A DNA stretch of 45,553 nucleotides from assembly GCA_017464425.1 (NCBI GenBank), contig JAFUDX010000001.1:1-45553 (forward strand), read 5' to 3'. Each line of letters opens with the position of its first letter. Within the stretch, counting starts at the first letter, position 1. Below, piece after piece: positions 1 through 7,405 of this stretch. The notes beneath the pieces were generated by a model. The model did no database searches, had not been told where the DNA came from, and saw nothing but the letters and a program-made list of their open reading frames with translations. The DNA comes from Treponema sp. (lineage in GTDB: Bacteria > Spirochaetota > Spirochaetia > Treponematales > Treponemataceae). The position numbers and the translations under genes are program-made.

Positions 1-465
1 CACCTTAAGCCCGTAGATGTCCGCAATCTCCTGTATGCGTTTTGTGTCGCAGGGCGTACCATATACATGCACCGGCATAATCGCCGTAGTTTTCGGAGTG
101 ATTGCAGCCTCTATTTTCTCTGGGTCGATATTGCCGTCTTCTTCGCGCACGTCCACAAACACAGGCTTCAAATTGTTCCACCAGATTGAGTGCGTAGTCG
201 CCACAAAGCTATACGGCGTGGTAATCACCTCGCCCGTAATGCGCAAAGCCTGCAATGCCGTGATAAGCGGCAGGGTTCCGTTCGTGAAAAGCGAGAGATA
301 CGGCACACCGAGATACTCTGCAAGGGCTTTTTCAAGCTGCTGATGGTAGTGTCCGTTGTTTGTGAGCCATCGACGATTGAAAATATCCTCAAGACAAGCC
401 TCAAAATCCTGTAAATTTGGAAGGAGCGGGCTTGTTACGGTGATTGTTTTTTTTGTATTCATCAT
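1..465 (-). CDS. DegT/DnrJ/EryC1/StrS-family sugar aminotransferase, N-terminal part (cut by window edge)
   Basis: Only the first 155 codons are in the window; the frame is open through base 1, so the catalytic lysine is not visible. The visible part fits the family: an N-terminal segment ending in RRWLTNNG, the cofactor-side stretch LSLFTNGTLPLITAL, and the hallmark TTPYSFVATTHSI followed by PVFVDV. Family members are PLP enzymes that transaminate nucleotide-linked keto sugars for surface glycans. The start is ATG at 465 or 462; the ATG at 465 overlaps the TGA of the upstream glycosyltransferase (ATGA), suggesting translational coupling. It is the third gene of a minus-strand glycan operon. 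The exact sugar cannot be told from this fragment; a PseC/FdtB/WecE-type role is possible. Confidence 0.85.
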   Translation of the reverse strand, partial: MMNTKKTITVTSPLLPNLQDFEACLEDIFNRRWLTNNGHYHQQLEKALAEYLGVPYLSLFTNGTLPLITALQALRITGEVITTPYSFVATTHSIWWNNLKPVFVDVREEDGNIDPEKIEAAITPKTTAIMPVHVYGTPCDTKRIQEIADIYGLKV

Positions 466-1286
466 TTTCCAATCTCCCACAAAATCCGCTTATTCATCTC
501 CCGCCGCTCCCGGTCAAAAATCCAACCAAACTTGTTAAAATATTTGATTGCACTTTTTATGTGGCAGATAAGCATCTTTCGGCTCTTATAGCTTTCTCTT
601 TTATGGTCATGCACAATCTTCACATCAGGGTAATACAGTGTCTTCGCCAAACAGTGCAATCGGCGTATCAAGTCAAAATCCTCGCAGTACATAAAATACC
701 CGTCGTCGAAGAAAATCTCGTGCTCTTTCAGCGTGGAAAGCCGCATGAACATAAAGCAGCCGCTCAAACACGGCGGATTCATAACCTTGTCGTAGCCGCT
801 CATTTTCAGGCAGTAGCGGTCATCGCGCTTCTTTCCCCAACTCTTTGGCAAAAAACGGCGAAAAATCAAATCCGCGGGCGTGGGAAGCAGCTTGCACAAA
901 TATTGCAACTCGCCATTCGGGTATTCCACACGCGGAAGCACATACGCTGCGTCCGTGTTCGCGTCCATAAAGCGAATCAGCTTCGAAAGCACATTCGCTT
1001 CAAAATAAATGTCGGGGTTCAGAACAACATGGTAATCAGCACCAGAATCAATCGCTTCCTGCATGGCAAGGTTGTGGCTCGCGCCGTAGCCAAGATTCGC
1101 GTTGTGAATATAGCGGACGGCTAAGCCCTTTTCGCCCCACTCCCTTTCGAGCACGCGCCATTTGTCATTGGGAGAATTGTCAATCACAAAAAATGTTTCG
1201 ACACACCCGCTTGCCGCCACGGAGCCAAAAAGAGCGTTAATCTGAGAGCGCGGCGTATTGAACAAAACAACGCTTGCCGTCAGCAT
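462..1286 (-). CDS. Family 2 glycosyltransferase (rhamnosyltransferase-like)
   Basis: The 274-aa protein begins with the GT-A fold start TASVVLFNT and carries FFVIDNSPND, the acceptor-side LGYGASHNLA, the metal-binding-type LNPDIYF near residue 90 and the late motif YCEDFDLIRRLH. This order is typical of WbbL/RfbN-like GT2 enzymes that add a sugar to a lipid-linked or surface glycan on the cytoplasmic face of the membrane. No membrane segment is seen. Its ATG overlaps the end of the upstream gene by 7 bp and its TGA overlaps the start of the aminotransferase gene, so the three genes form one tight transcript. Donor and acceptor sugars cannot be predicted from this sequence. Confidence 0.85.
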   Translation of the reverse strand: MLTASVVLFNTPRSQINALFGSVAASGCVETFFVIDNSPNDKWRVLEREWGEKGLAVRYIHNANLGYGASHNLAMQEAIDSGADYHVVLNPDIYFEANVLSKLIRFMDANTDAAYVLPRVEYPNGELQYLCKLLPTPADLIFRRFLPKSWGKKRDDRYCLKMSGYDKVMNPPCLSGCFMFMRLSTLKEHEIFFDDGYFMYCEDFDLIRRLHCLAKTLYYPDVKIVHDHKRESYKSRKMLICHIKSAIKYFNKFGWIFDRERREMNKRILWEIGK

Positions 1287-1741
1287 TTCACCGCTTTCCT
1301 ATCCACTTTTTCCCAACCGAGAATTTCTTCGCTCACAAATTCTCCGTCCGCCTCATACACCACGCGGCACTTCACTTCCATCATCTCCGCCAGTTTCTCC
1401 GCATAGTACGCAATAACATCTTTTCGGATTTCGTCCTCGCCGAGCCGAACGACTTTCACGCCCTCACAGTACGAGTCTGAAAGGTCCGAGTTCAAATCAG
1501 ATTCAGTTTTCGCACAGAGATAGAGCAGCACTTCACCATCATCTTCCTCCGCCGCAGAATCAAACACGCCGTTCAACACGCCTTCCAAAAACAACTCGTT
1601 CACCCCGTTCGGAAAGAGGATGATATTCTTTTCAGGCACAGAGCCACCTTCGTCACTCGTGAGAAAAGAATGCGTATTCACCAATTTTTTCTGAAAATAA
1701 TTCTTTGGCGCAGAACCGCAGAGAATCGCGTAAGACAACAA
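1280..1741 (-). CDS. Unrecognised 153-aa protein, first gene of the glycan operon
   Basis: I do not recognise this protein. It starts with a short hydrophobic strand (LSYAILCGSAP) followed by QKKLVNTHSFL and the stretch NIILFPNGVNELFLEG, giving an alpha/beta look, then a very acidic middle with DSAAEEDDGE. No signal peptide or membrane helix is evident. The start codon is TTG at 1741: there is no ATG nearby, and a GAGG sits 6 nt upstream of the TTG. Its 3' end overlaps the glycosyltransferase gene by 7 bp, which ties it to surface-glycan synthesis by context only. A caspase-like or sugar-handling fold would be guesswork. Confidence 0.6.
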   Translation of the reverse strand: MLSYAILCGSAPKNYFQKKLVNTHSFLTSDEGGSVPEKNIILFPNGVNELFLEGVLNGVFDSAAEEDDGEVLLYLCAKTESDLNSDLSDSYCEGVKVVRLGEDEIRKDVIAYYAEKLAEMMEVKCRVVYEADGEFVSEEILGWEKVDRKAVKC

Positions 1742-1758
1742 TATATGCCTCGAAAAAT

Positions 1759-1830
1759 AATTGTATTAAGCAAATAATAACTGTAATTCAGTTTTAAATC
1801 AACTGTAATTAAGGTAAAATAACTGTATTA
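1759..1830. promoter_or_regulatory. Operator-like array of four direct repeats with an embedded palindrome
   Basis: Four copies of a 10-bp motif, AAYTGTAWTW, start at 1759, 1779, 1801 and 1821, that is every 20-22 bp or about two helical turns. The copy at 1779 is extended into a palindrome, AACTG-TAATT-CAGTT (1779-1793). The array lies in the 129-bp divergent region between the glycan operon and the XRE regulator, which is the obvious candidate ligand. Binding is inferred. Confidence 0.5.
1774..1802 (-). promoter_or_regulatory. Promoter of the glycan operon
   Basis: Read on the minus strand, TTGATT (1802-1797) and TATTAT (1779-1774) are separated by 17 nt, a good vegetative-sigma match. The AACTG/CAGTT palindrome at 1779-1793 fills most of the spacer, so a protein bound there would compete with RNA polymerase. 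This is a pattern match, not a mapped promoter. Confidence 0.5.
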
Positions 1831-1870
1831 GATTGAATTATAAAAGAGATTTTTTTGTAATAATCAAAAA

Positions 1871-2188
1871 ATGACACATTTTCAGCATGTTTTTATTCAG
1901 AATTTGAGGTTTTACAGGACGAAAGCGGGATTTTCGCAGCTTGTTTTTTCCGAACAAATAGGATTAAGCCAAAATTATCTGAACGCAGTAGAAAATGGCA
2001 AAAATTTCCCCTCTGCTGAAGTGATTCAAAAAATCATTGATGTGCTGAATTTGCTTCCCTATCAACTTTTTCTGGAATCACCGAACATTCAAAAGCAAGA
2101 CAAAAAAACGGAAATCGTTCAACTTGCGTGCGATTTAAAACAAAAAGTCGTCAAACAGCTTGATGATTTTATCGAAAACTATTCTTAA
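1871..2188 (+). CDS. XRE-family helix-turn-helix transcriptional regulator
   Basis: The 105-aa protein has one HTH_3/Cro-C1 domain (about residues 8-65): NLRFYRTKAGFSQLVFSEQI leads into the turn, the recognition helix is around SQNYLNAVENGKNFPS, and a hydrophobic VLNLLPYQLF closes the domain. A short charged helical tail (KKTEIVQLACDLKQKVVKQ) could dimerise. No ligand-binding or peptidase domain is present. It is divergent from the glycan operon and overlooks a repeat array with palindrome, so auto-regulation and repression of that operon are the simplest reading. No good Shine-Dalgarno precedes the ATG; the leader is very A/T rich. Confidence 0.85.
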   Translation: MTHFQHVFIQNLRFYRTKAGFSQLVFSEQIGLSQNYLNAVENGKNFPSAEVIQKIIDVLNLLPYQLFLESPNIQKQDKKTEIVQLACDLKQKVVKQLDDFIENYS

Positions 2189-2213
2189 AGAAACACTCTC
2201 TCGAATTTTCAGA

Positions 2214-2242
2214 TTGTCTCTCAACAAAAAATAATATATACT
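2214..2242 (+). promoter_or_regulatory. Promoter of the ABC ATPase gene (near-leaderless)
   Basis: TTGTCT (2214-2219) and TATACT (2237-2242) are 17 nt apart. The expected start site, 7 nt after the -10, is about 2249, two bases before the ATG at 2251. No Shine-Dalgarno exists between promoter and ATG. Confidence 0.55.
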
Positions 2243-2250
2243 ATAACTCT

Positions 2251-2988
2251 ATGGCAGTAATTGAACTCAAAAATGTAAGCAAAATCTATCAAATGGAAAA
2301 AGTGCAGGTAAAGGCGGTTGACAACGCTTCGTTCAAAATCGAACAGGGCGAATTTGCCGCGCTTTCAGGTCCGTCTGGCTCAGGAAAGTCCACGCTCCTC
2401 AACATGATTGGTCTCATTGACCTGCCGAATTCTGGTTCAATTATCCTTGAAGGCACTGATGTTTATAAAGGAATCGATTTAGAAAAATCCAAAAAAGTGC
2501 CGTTCAAAATCGACTCAAAACTCACTGAACTCCGCCGCGCTCACTTGGGCTTCATCTTCCAAACTTTCAATCTTATTCCCGTGCTCAATGTGTGGGAAAA
2601 TGTCGAATTCCCCCTCTCGCTCGGAAAATCGCCCGCAAACGACACGCTTTCAGCTTCAGAAAAAAAAGACTGGGTTGCGTTCTTGCTTGAAACGGTCGGG
2701 CTTTCAGACTGGCGCAACCACAAGCCTTCAGAACTTTCGGGAGGTCAGCGGCAGCGTGTTGCAATCGCACGCGCGCTCGTCACCAAAGCGCCGATCATCC
2801 TTGCCGACGAGCCTACGGCAAACTTAGACTCAAAGAACGGCGACCAAATTCTTGAATTGATGAAAAAGCTCAATCAGGAATTAAAGACTACATTCGTATT
2901 CTCCACGCACGATGCAAAAATCGTTGCGCTCAGTGACCATGTAATCAAAATCCGCGACGGAAAGATTCAAGCACCAGATGTGGCATAA
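2251..2988 (+). CDS. ABC transporter ATP-binding protein, LolD/MacB type
   Basis: The 245-aa cytoplasmic ATPase has Walker A GPSGSGKST (residues 40-48), Q-loop FIFQTFNLIPVLNVWEN, signature LSGGQRQRVAIARAL (from about residue 162), Walker B IILADEPT with the D-loop NLDS, and the H-loop STHD. The Q-loop context (QTFNLIPVL.V.EN) is that of the LolD/MacB/FtsE-like exporters, which extract lipoproteins or export small molecules with an FtsX-like permease. It is slightly longer than usual because of insertions before the Q-loop (GIDLEKSKKVPFKIDS) and in the helical domain. No permease gene adjoins: the next gene is convergent and 20 bp away. Transcription appears to start 2 nt before the ATG. Confidence 0.9.
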   Translation: MAVIELKNVSKIYQMEKVQVKAVDNASFKIEQGEFAALSGPSGSGKSTLLNMIGLIDLPNSGSIILEGTDVYKGIDLEKSKKVPFKIDSKLTELRRAHLGFIFQTFNLIPVLNVWENVEFPLSLGKSPANDTLSASEKKDWVAFLLETVGLSDWRNHKPSELSGGQRQRVAIARALVTKAPIILADEPTANLDSKNGDQILELMKKLNQELKTTFVFSTHDAKIVALSDHVIKIRDGKIQAPDVA

Positions 2989-3008
2989 GGTGGTCTCTAA
3001 AACCTGCG

Positions 3009-4763
3009 TTATTTTTCAAGGCCCGCACTTACAAATAATGAATCTTGATACCAATCCACTATCATGCTGAATTCTTTGGTTTTATACCCTTCACATTCAG
3101 CACGAATTTTCATGATTTTACCGCTCACGAGTTCTTTTTGGGGAACTTGATCGAAGGCTACATATTTTCCGTTGTAGAAGACGGTGAATTTTGTTTTATT
3201 CGTTAAAATTTCGTTTGTTTTTACATCAAACGCACGGGTCTGCACGCTTACTGTTCGCACCACTCGTTGCAGATTATCAAAATTAAGGTTTTCTGGCTCA
3301 CCGTTCACCTCAAAACTTGACCACATCACATACGAACCAATCAAAACCTTTACGCGATAGTGCCCGTCTTTTAAGTACACCGGCTTGATTGAAAGGTATT
3401 TTACATTCGCTTTTGACGATGTTGAGACTGACTTTCCGCTTTTTGTGCGCGTAACGATTCCCTGCGAAGTCTTAAAATCACGCTGGCTTCCTTTTACTTC
3501 GGGCAAATTCGGGTCAGATTCATCAAAAAAATAGGCTTTTACGGGAATATCAAGCCCGTAAATGTTATTCTGAACGCCTGCAATCGGCGTGACGAGGTTG
3601 AGCGTAACGGGCTTGTACCACGGGCTTAAAATCGAAGCGTGGAAAATGCCCTCGCTCCATGCATATGCCCCCAAAATGCCCACCACGGCGGCACAAGCAA
3701 CATAACTCGTGATTTTCACTCCGAGACGGCTTTTTTTTTCAAATTCAGGTAAGACGAACTGATTTTTTGAGAGGATAATCTGCGCGAGCGAGATGCGGAT
3801 TGCGTGTGTGTCGTAGTCGCGGAGGTATTTTTTTACGATTTTGATGACCGAATCGATTGACTTGTAGCGTTTTTCGGGATTCGCTTTGAGCATTTTATGA
3901 ATCATGCGGCAAATCACATGCGGAATCGACGGGTCAATCTTCCGCGGGCTGATGTACTTCCCTTTTTTGATTTTTTCAAGATTTTCCGCGCTGATTGTCG
4001 AGGCAAAGGGCTTACTTCCCGTGAGCATTTCGTAGAGCATGACGCCCATTGAATAAATGTCGGCGCGGTTATCGACTGAGCGGGAATCCGAAATCTGCTC
4101 GGGGCTCATGTAGGCGGGAGTTCCGAGCGTTACGCCCGTCTGCGTGACATCGCCCGCCACCTTTGAGACGATTCGGTCTGTTTTTGTGACCGCTATTTCT
4201 TCGATTTCGTCACTTGCGGCGATTCCAAAATCAGCGAGTTTGACTTCTGCACGGCGGCTGATGAGGATATTCCCTGGCTTTATGTCGCGGTGCACGATTC
4301 CCCGCGCGTGCGCGAATTTGAGCGCGTAGCAGGCATCCAAAAACACGAGCAAAGAAAGCTCCGTTCCGAGCGAGACTTGTTTTTCGATTACCTGCGCGAG
4401 CGAAAGACCGTCAACGAATTCTTCGACGATATAATGGCTGTTTCCTTCGACGAAATAATCAAAAAGATGGACAATGTAAGGGCTTTGCATGTCGAGCAAA
4501 ATCTGCGCTTCCCGTTTGAACCGCTCGCGAATCGTTGCGTTCCCCTTAATCGTGAGTTTTTTGAGGATGACCATGCGGCGAAGCGTGGGGTGAACTGCCT
4601 TGTACACCGCACCCATGCCGCCCTTCGCGACAAGCCCCATGATTTTGTATTTTCCGATATATTCAGGAGATGAAGAAGCTTTTGCAGCACTTACCGAAGC
4701 GGCAGGTTTTATGCCAGATTTTACAGCGGGTGTTTTTTTGGAAACGACAGTCTCATCAGCCAT
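3009..4763 (-). CDS. Membrane-anchored Ser/Thr protein kinase (PknB-like)
   Basis: The 584-aa protein has a Hanks-type kinase domain at about residues 38-312. Visible motifs are the glycine loop GLVAKGGMGAVYKA, the VILKK lysine (K68/K69), the catalytic loop VHRDIKPGN (D160), DFG at 178-180 and GTPAYMSPEQ at 214-223. A single transmembrane helix (about 350-368, ITSYVACAAVVGILGAYAW) is followed by about 210 extracytoplasmic residues rich in beta strands, with no PASTA repeats. Such kinases phosphorylate cytoplasmic targets in response to an external signal. An ATG at 4763 with GGAG 8 nt upstream fixes the start. It follows the three-domain sugar enzyme by 24 nt and is probably cotranscribed with it. 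Ligand and substrates are unknown. Confidence 0.9.
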   Translation of the reverse strand: MADETVVSKKTPAVKSGIKPAASVSAAKASSSPEYIGKYKIMGLVAKGGMGAVYKAVHPTLRRMVILKKLTIKGNATIRERFKREAQILLDMQSPYIVHLFDYFVEGNSHYIVEEFVDGLSLAQVIEKQVSLGTELSLLVFLDACYALKFAHARGIVHRDIKPGNILISRRAEVKLADFGIAASDEIEEIAVTKTDRIVSKVAGDVTQTGVTLGTPAYMSPEQISDSRSVDNRADIYSMGVMLYEMLTGSKPFASTISAENLEKIKKGKYISPRKIDPSIPHVICRMIHKMLKANPEKRYKSIDSVIKIVKKYLRDYDTHAIRISLAQIILSKNQFVLPEFEKKSRLGVKITSYVACAAVVGILGAYAWSEGIFHASILSPWYKPVTLNLVTPIAGVQNNIYGLDIPVKAYFFDESDPNLPEVKGSQRDFKTSQGIVTRTKSGKSVSTSSKANVKYLSIKPVYLKDGHYRVKVLIGSYVMWSSFEVNGEPENLNFDNLQRVVRTVSVQTRAFDVKTNEILTNKTKFTVFYNGKYVAFDQVPQKELVSGKIMKIRAECEGYKTKEFSMIVDWYQDSLFVSAGLEK

Positions 4764-4787
4764 ACAGTTTTCTCCATGCTAATAGGT

Positions 4788-7289
4788 TTATTCTTTTTCT
4801 TTTTTGCAATAGACTTCGAACGTATCTCCAAGCCCAAAAAAGTGGCTCGCACCAGAATAGAGCGCAAATCTAAGGCTCGTTGATTTTTGCCCTTTGAGAT
4901 TCGGAAATCGCTCAGGATGATGGCCCGTGGAGACAATTTTGCAGACTTTAAAACCGTATTTTTTAAGAATTGAAGCCGCTCTTCCTGGCTCCCAAAGCGT
5001 GTAATGGTCGCTCGGTGAATTCTGGAAAAAACTCTGAGTATTGAATCTGCCCGAAACGCCAGACGCTGATGGTGTTGAAAAGGCAAAAATGCCTCCGTTT
5101 TTTAGAATTTTTGAAACAGAGCGCAAAACGGTGTCCAAATTCTGAAAGTGCTCAATGACATACCACATCGTAATCGCATCGAAATTTTTGACTCCGAATT
5201 CTTCTACAGGGTCAAATTCGGGGAATGAGGCAACGGTAGCAGGATAATGGAGCTGCTTCTGCACATAATCAACGGCTTCTTGCGAGACATCCGTACCGAA
5301 CACCTGCCATCCAGCGTCATTTGCCGCGTCAAGATACGGTCCGAACGCACAGCCAATGTCCAAAACGGCGGGGGTAACAGCCTTATGGTTTCCACGGTAA
5401 AGCATATCGATAACGCTCGTCCTGCGGACGCACTGTTTTTTGATGGAAGAAAAATCATCGAGATAGGTTTTTCCGTATTGTTTTTTGTAGTCCTCAAAGA
5501 AGTATGATGAATTGTAATTTTTGCTGCTTGCGTGAGTCCATGACATGTAGAGCATGCCGCATGTCTTACAGCGACGGAATGTGTGAAGCGTTGTGCGGGA
5601 AACAATTGGATTTTCAAAGGAATTTGCTTCGTCGCGGCAGATGGGGCACGGAAATCGTTTTCCTTCTGCAAGTGATTTTACGAATATTCCGAGTGATTTT
5701 CGCTCGCCTTCTTTTGTAAACGGAGAATCTGGATACAACGAAGCCGTGTCCTTTAGGAGAGATATAGCATTGTCCGGCGTGATTTGCGTAATCGGAAGGC
5801 AGGCAAAGCCGTATTTTTGCGCAAGATTCACATGGAGTGGCGTGGTTCCGAGCAAAATGACACCGCAGCCTGCGGCAAGTGCCTCAAATGCCGTAAATCC
5901 GTAGTGCGTAATGACGACATCATAGCCAGAAAGCTGTTCTTTAAGATTGTGAACAGGGCGGATAAATTCGATTTTTTTCCGTATGTCTTCATTTACCCTG
6001 AGTGCTGATTCTTCGGGATTCTGCACGATGGCAGTGATTTTTTTATTGCTGAGGCGGGATGCAAACGCAATCGAAGACGGCACAACTAAATCAGAGGGAT
6101 CCTCGCCCCCGACCGTAATCAAAAGTGACTTGATTTCATCGATGGTTTCTGGACGCTTTGCAGTACGCTTGTTTTGAGGAAGCGAAACAAATGATGGGTC
6201 AACGATATTTGCAGGGCGTGCCAATCCATACGATGGAATTATATCAACAAGACAATCACAAAGATCGGCATTTAAAGAGCCTTCATCGATAGCCACAACG
6301 GGAGCCGCTTTTGAGAGCGCAAGCGCAAGTTCCCGGTCAAGCGTAAAAGCATCCGTGACAATCAAATCATATTCGTTTTTTTCTGGCAGACGCTGTACGA
6401 TTTGTTCTTCTTTTAAACCATTGTTCTTTGCATCGGCAAGAAGCTCATCGATTTCTTCAAGGCCAGCATCCTCTGGAATATATACATTCGCACCTGTTTC
6501 AAGCGCAATTTGCAGGCAGCGGCGCAAATGCCCCGTTCCCTTTCCTTTTTTAACGCAGGGAACGCAGAGAATCGGCTTGTATAAATCCGGGCTTTCCAGT
6601 GCAGAAAGAATTTGCTCTGTGGTATACGGCTCTTTGACTGGTTTTTTTTCTGAACACTTTGCCCCTGAAATGATTTTTACCACTGACTCGGCTCTTTTAA
6701 AATCAGCGATGGTGTCAATCGTTGTGCGCAGCTGGGGATAATTCCATGTATCGGGGCTTGGCACAAAAAGCGAGTGAAAATGCTCAGGATGATTGTAAAG
6801 CGAGGGACCTACATGCTCGTGGTCATACGCAAGATTCGTAAGTGCGCGTGCTTTTAAAAGCGATGCGCCTTTAAAGACTTCGATTCCGCTACCGTGAGGA
6901 AGCCCTGTATATGTGATGTAATCAAATTCTTCAGAAACGGAGCGTTTTTCAGCTTCTTCAAGCAGTGACTGAGCCGCTTCATAAAACAAAAACGGATTGT
7001 CCGCAGTGGCACGCAACACCAAATCTGCCTTTGTTGCTTCGATTAACGCGCAATATCGGGCAAGCACATCTTCAAGCGGACCAACGAATATTTTAAATCC
7101 GTTTCGCTCGCAGATGGGCGCAAGCCTTTCTGAGGATTCTTCGTCTGTGGCAACATAATAGTCGTCTGCCTTTACCTTTTTCATGGCAGAAAGAGTCCAG
7201 TCTAAAACAGTCTTTCCGCCCAAGAGTTTAAGCGCCTTTTGGCTCAAGCGAGTTGATGAAAGCCTACATTGAACAGCGATTAGTGTCAT
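4788..7289 (-). CDS. Three-domain sugar enzyme: SpsF-like cytidylyltransferase + PseG/SpsG-like + zinc-ribbon SAM methyltransferase
   Basis: The 833-aa protein is a fusion. Residues about 1-235 resemble SpsF/NeuA-type nucleotidyltransferases, with AVQCRLSSTRLSQKALKLL at the nucleotide loop and GPLEDVLARY...LRATADNPF. Residues about 238-540 resemble PseG/SpsG (GT-B-like): KGTGHLRRCLQIA, YDLIVTDAF, SLLITVGGEDPSDL and the late THYGFTAFEALAAG. Residues 546-833 carry a CPIC...CKTC zinc ribbon (548-577) and a class I methyltransferase with VLDIGCAFGPYLDAA and WYVIEHF. In other bacteria these activities belong to CMP-activation and maturation of nonulosonic acids or spore-coat polysaccharide. A NeuB-family synthase lies at 19604. 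The ATG at 7289 has only a weak GGA upstream. Substrates are inferred from families. Confidence 0.8.
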   Translation of the reverse strand: MTLIAVQCRLSSTRLSQKALKLLGGKTVLDWTLSAMKKVKADDYYVATDEESSERLAPICERNGFKIFVGPLEDVLARYCALIEATKADLVLRATADNPFLFYEAAQSLLEEAEKRSVSEEFDYITYTGLPHGSGIEVFKGASLLKARALTNLAYDHEHVGPSLYNHPEHFHSLFVPSPDTWNYPQLRTTIDTIADFKRAESVVKIISGAKCSEKKPVKEPYTTEQILSALESPDLYKPILCVPCVKKGKGTGHLRRCLQIALETGANVYIPEDAGLEEIDELLADAKNNGLKEEQIVQRLPEKNEYDLIVTDAFTLDRELALALSKAAPVVAIDEGSLNADLCDCLVDIIPSYGLARPANIVDPSFVSLPQNKRTAKRPETIDEIKSLLITVGGEDPSDLVVPSSIAFASRLSNKKITAIVQNPEESALRVNEDIRKKIEFIRPVHNLKEQLSGYDVVITHYGFTAFEALAAGCGVILLGTTPLHVNLAQKYGFACLPITQITPDNAISLLKDTASLYPDSPFTKEGERKSLGIFVKSLAEGKRFPCPICRDEANSFENPIVSRTTLHTFRRCKTCGMLYMSWTHASSKNYNSSYFFEDYKKQYGKTYLDDFSSIKKQCVRRTSVIDMLYRGNHKAVTPAVLDIGCAFGPYLDAANDAGWQVFGTDVSQEAVDYVQKQLHYPATVASFPEFDPVEEFGVKNFDAITMWYVIEHFQNLDTVLRSVSKILKNGGIFAFSTPSASGVSGRFNTQSFFQNSPSDHYTLWEPGRAASILKKYGFKVCKIVSTGHHPERFPNLKGQKSTSLRFALYSGASHFFGLGDTFEVYCKKEKE

Positions 7290-7323
7290 TTTAAAAATCC
7301 GTCTTCTTTAATTATCGACTTAA

Positions 7324-7352
7324 ATTATACATTTTGAACGCTTTCAATTCAA
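7324..7352 (-). promoter_or_regulatory. Promoter of the three-domain sugar enzyme and kinase
   Basis: On the minus strand TTGAAT (7352-7347), 17 nt and TATAAT (7329-7324). The predicted start is near 7317, giving a 28-nt leader before the ATG at 7289. Confidence 0.6.
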
Positions 7353-7405
7353 CATCATTGAAAAAAACACAGAAATATAGTACAAAATCAGAAGGATTAA
7401 ACTGT

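Noticed and set aside
444..1124. 226-codon plus-strand frame opposite the glycosyltransferase
   Set aside because: The opposite strand shows clear GT2 motifs; this frame shows none.
2251..3010. Complete ABC transporter operon
   Set aside because: Only the ATPase is present; the next gene is a convergent kinase.
7334..7405. Extended N-terminus of the DNA methyltransferase
   Set aside because: AGAAGG at 7390-7395 fits ATG 7406; the extension covers the divergent promoter region.
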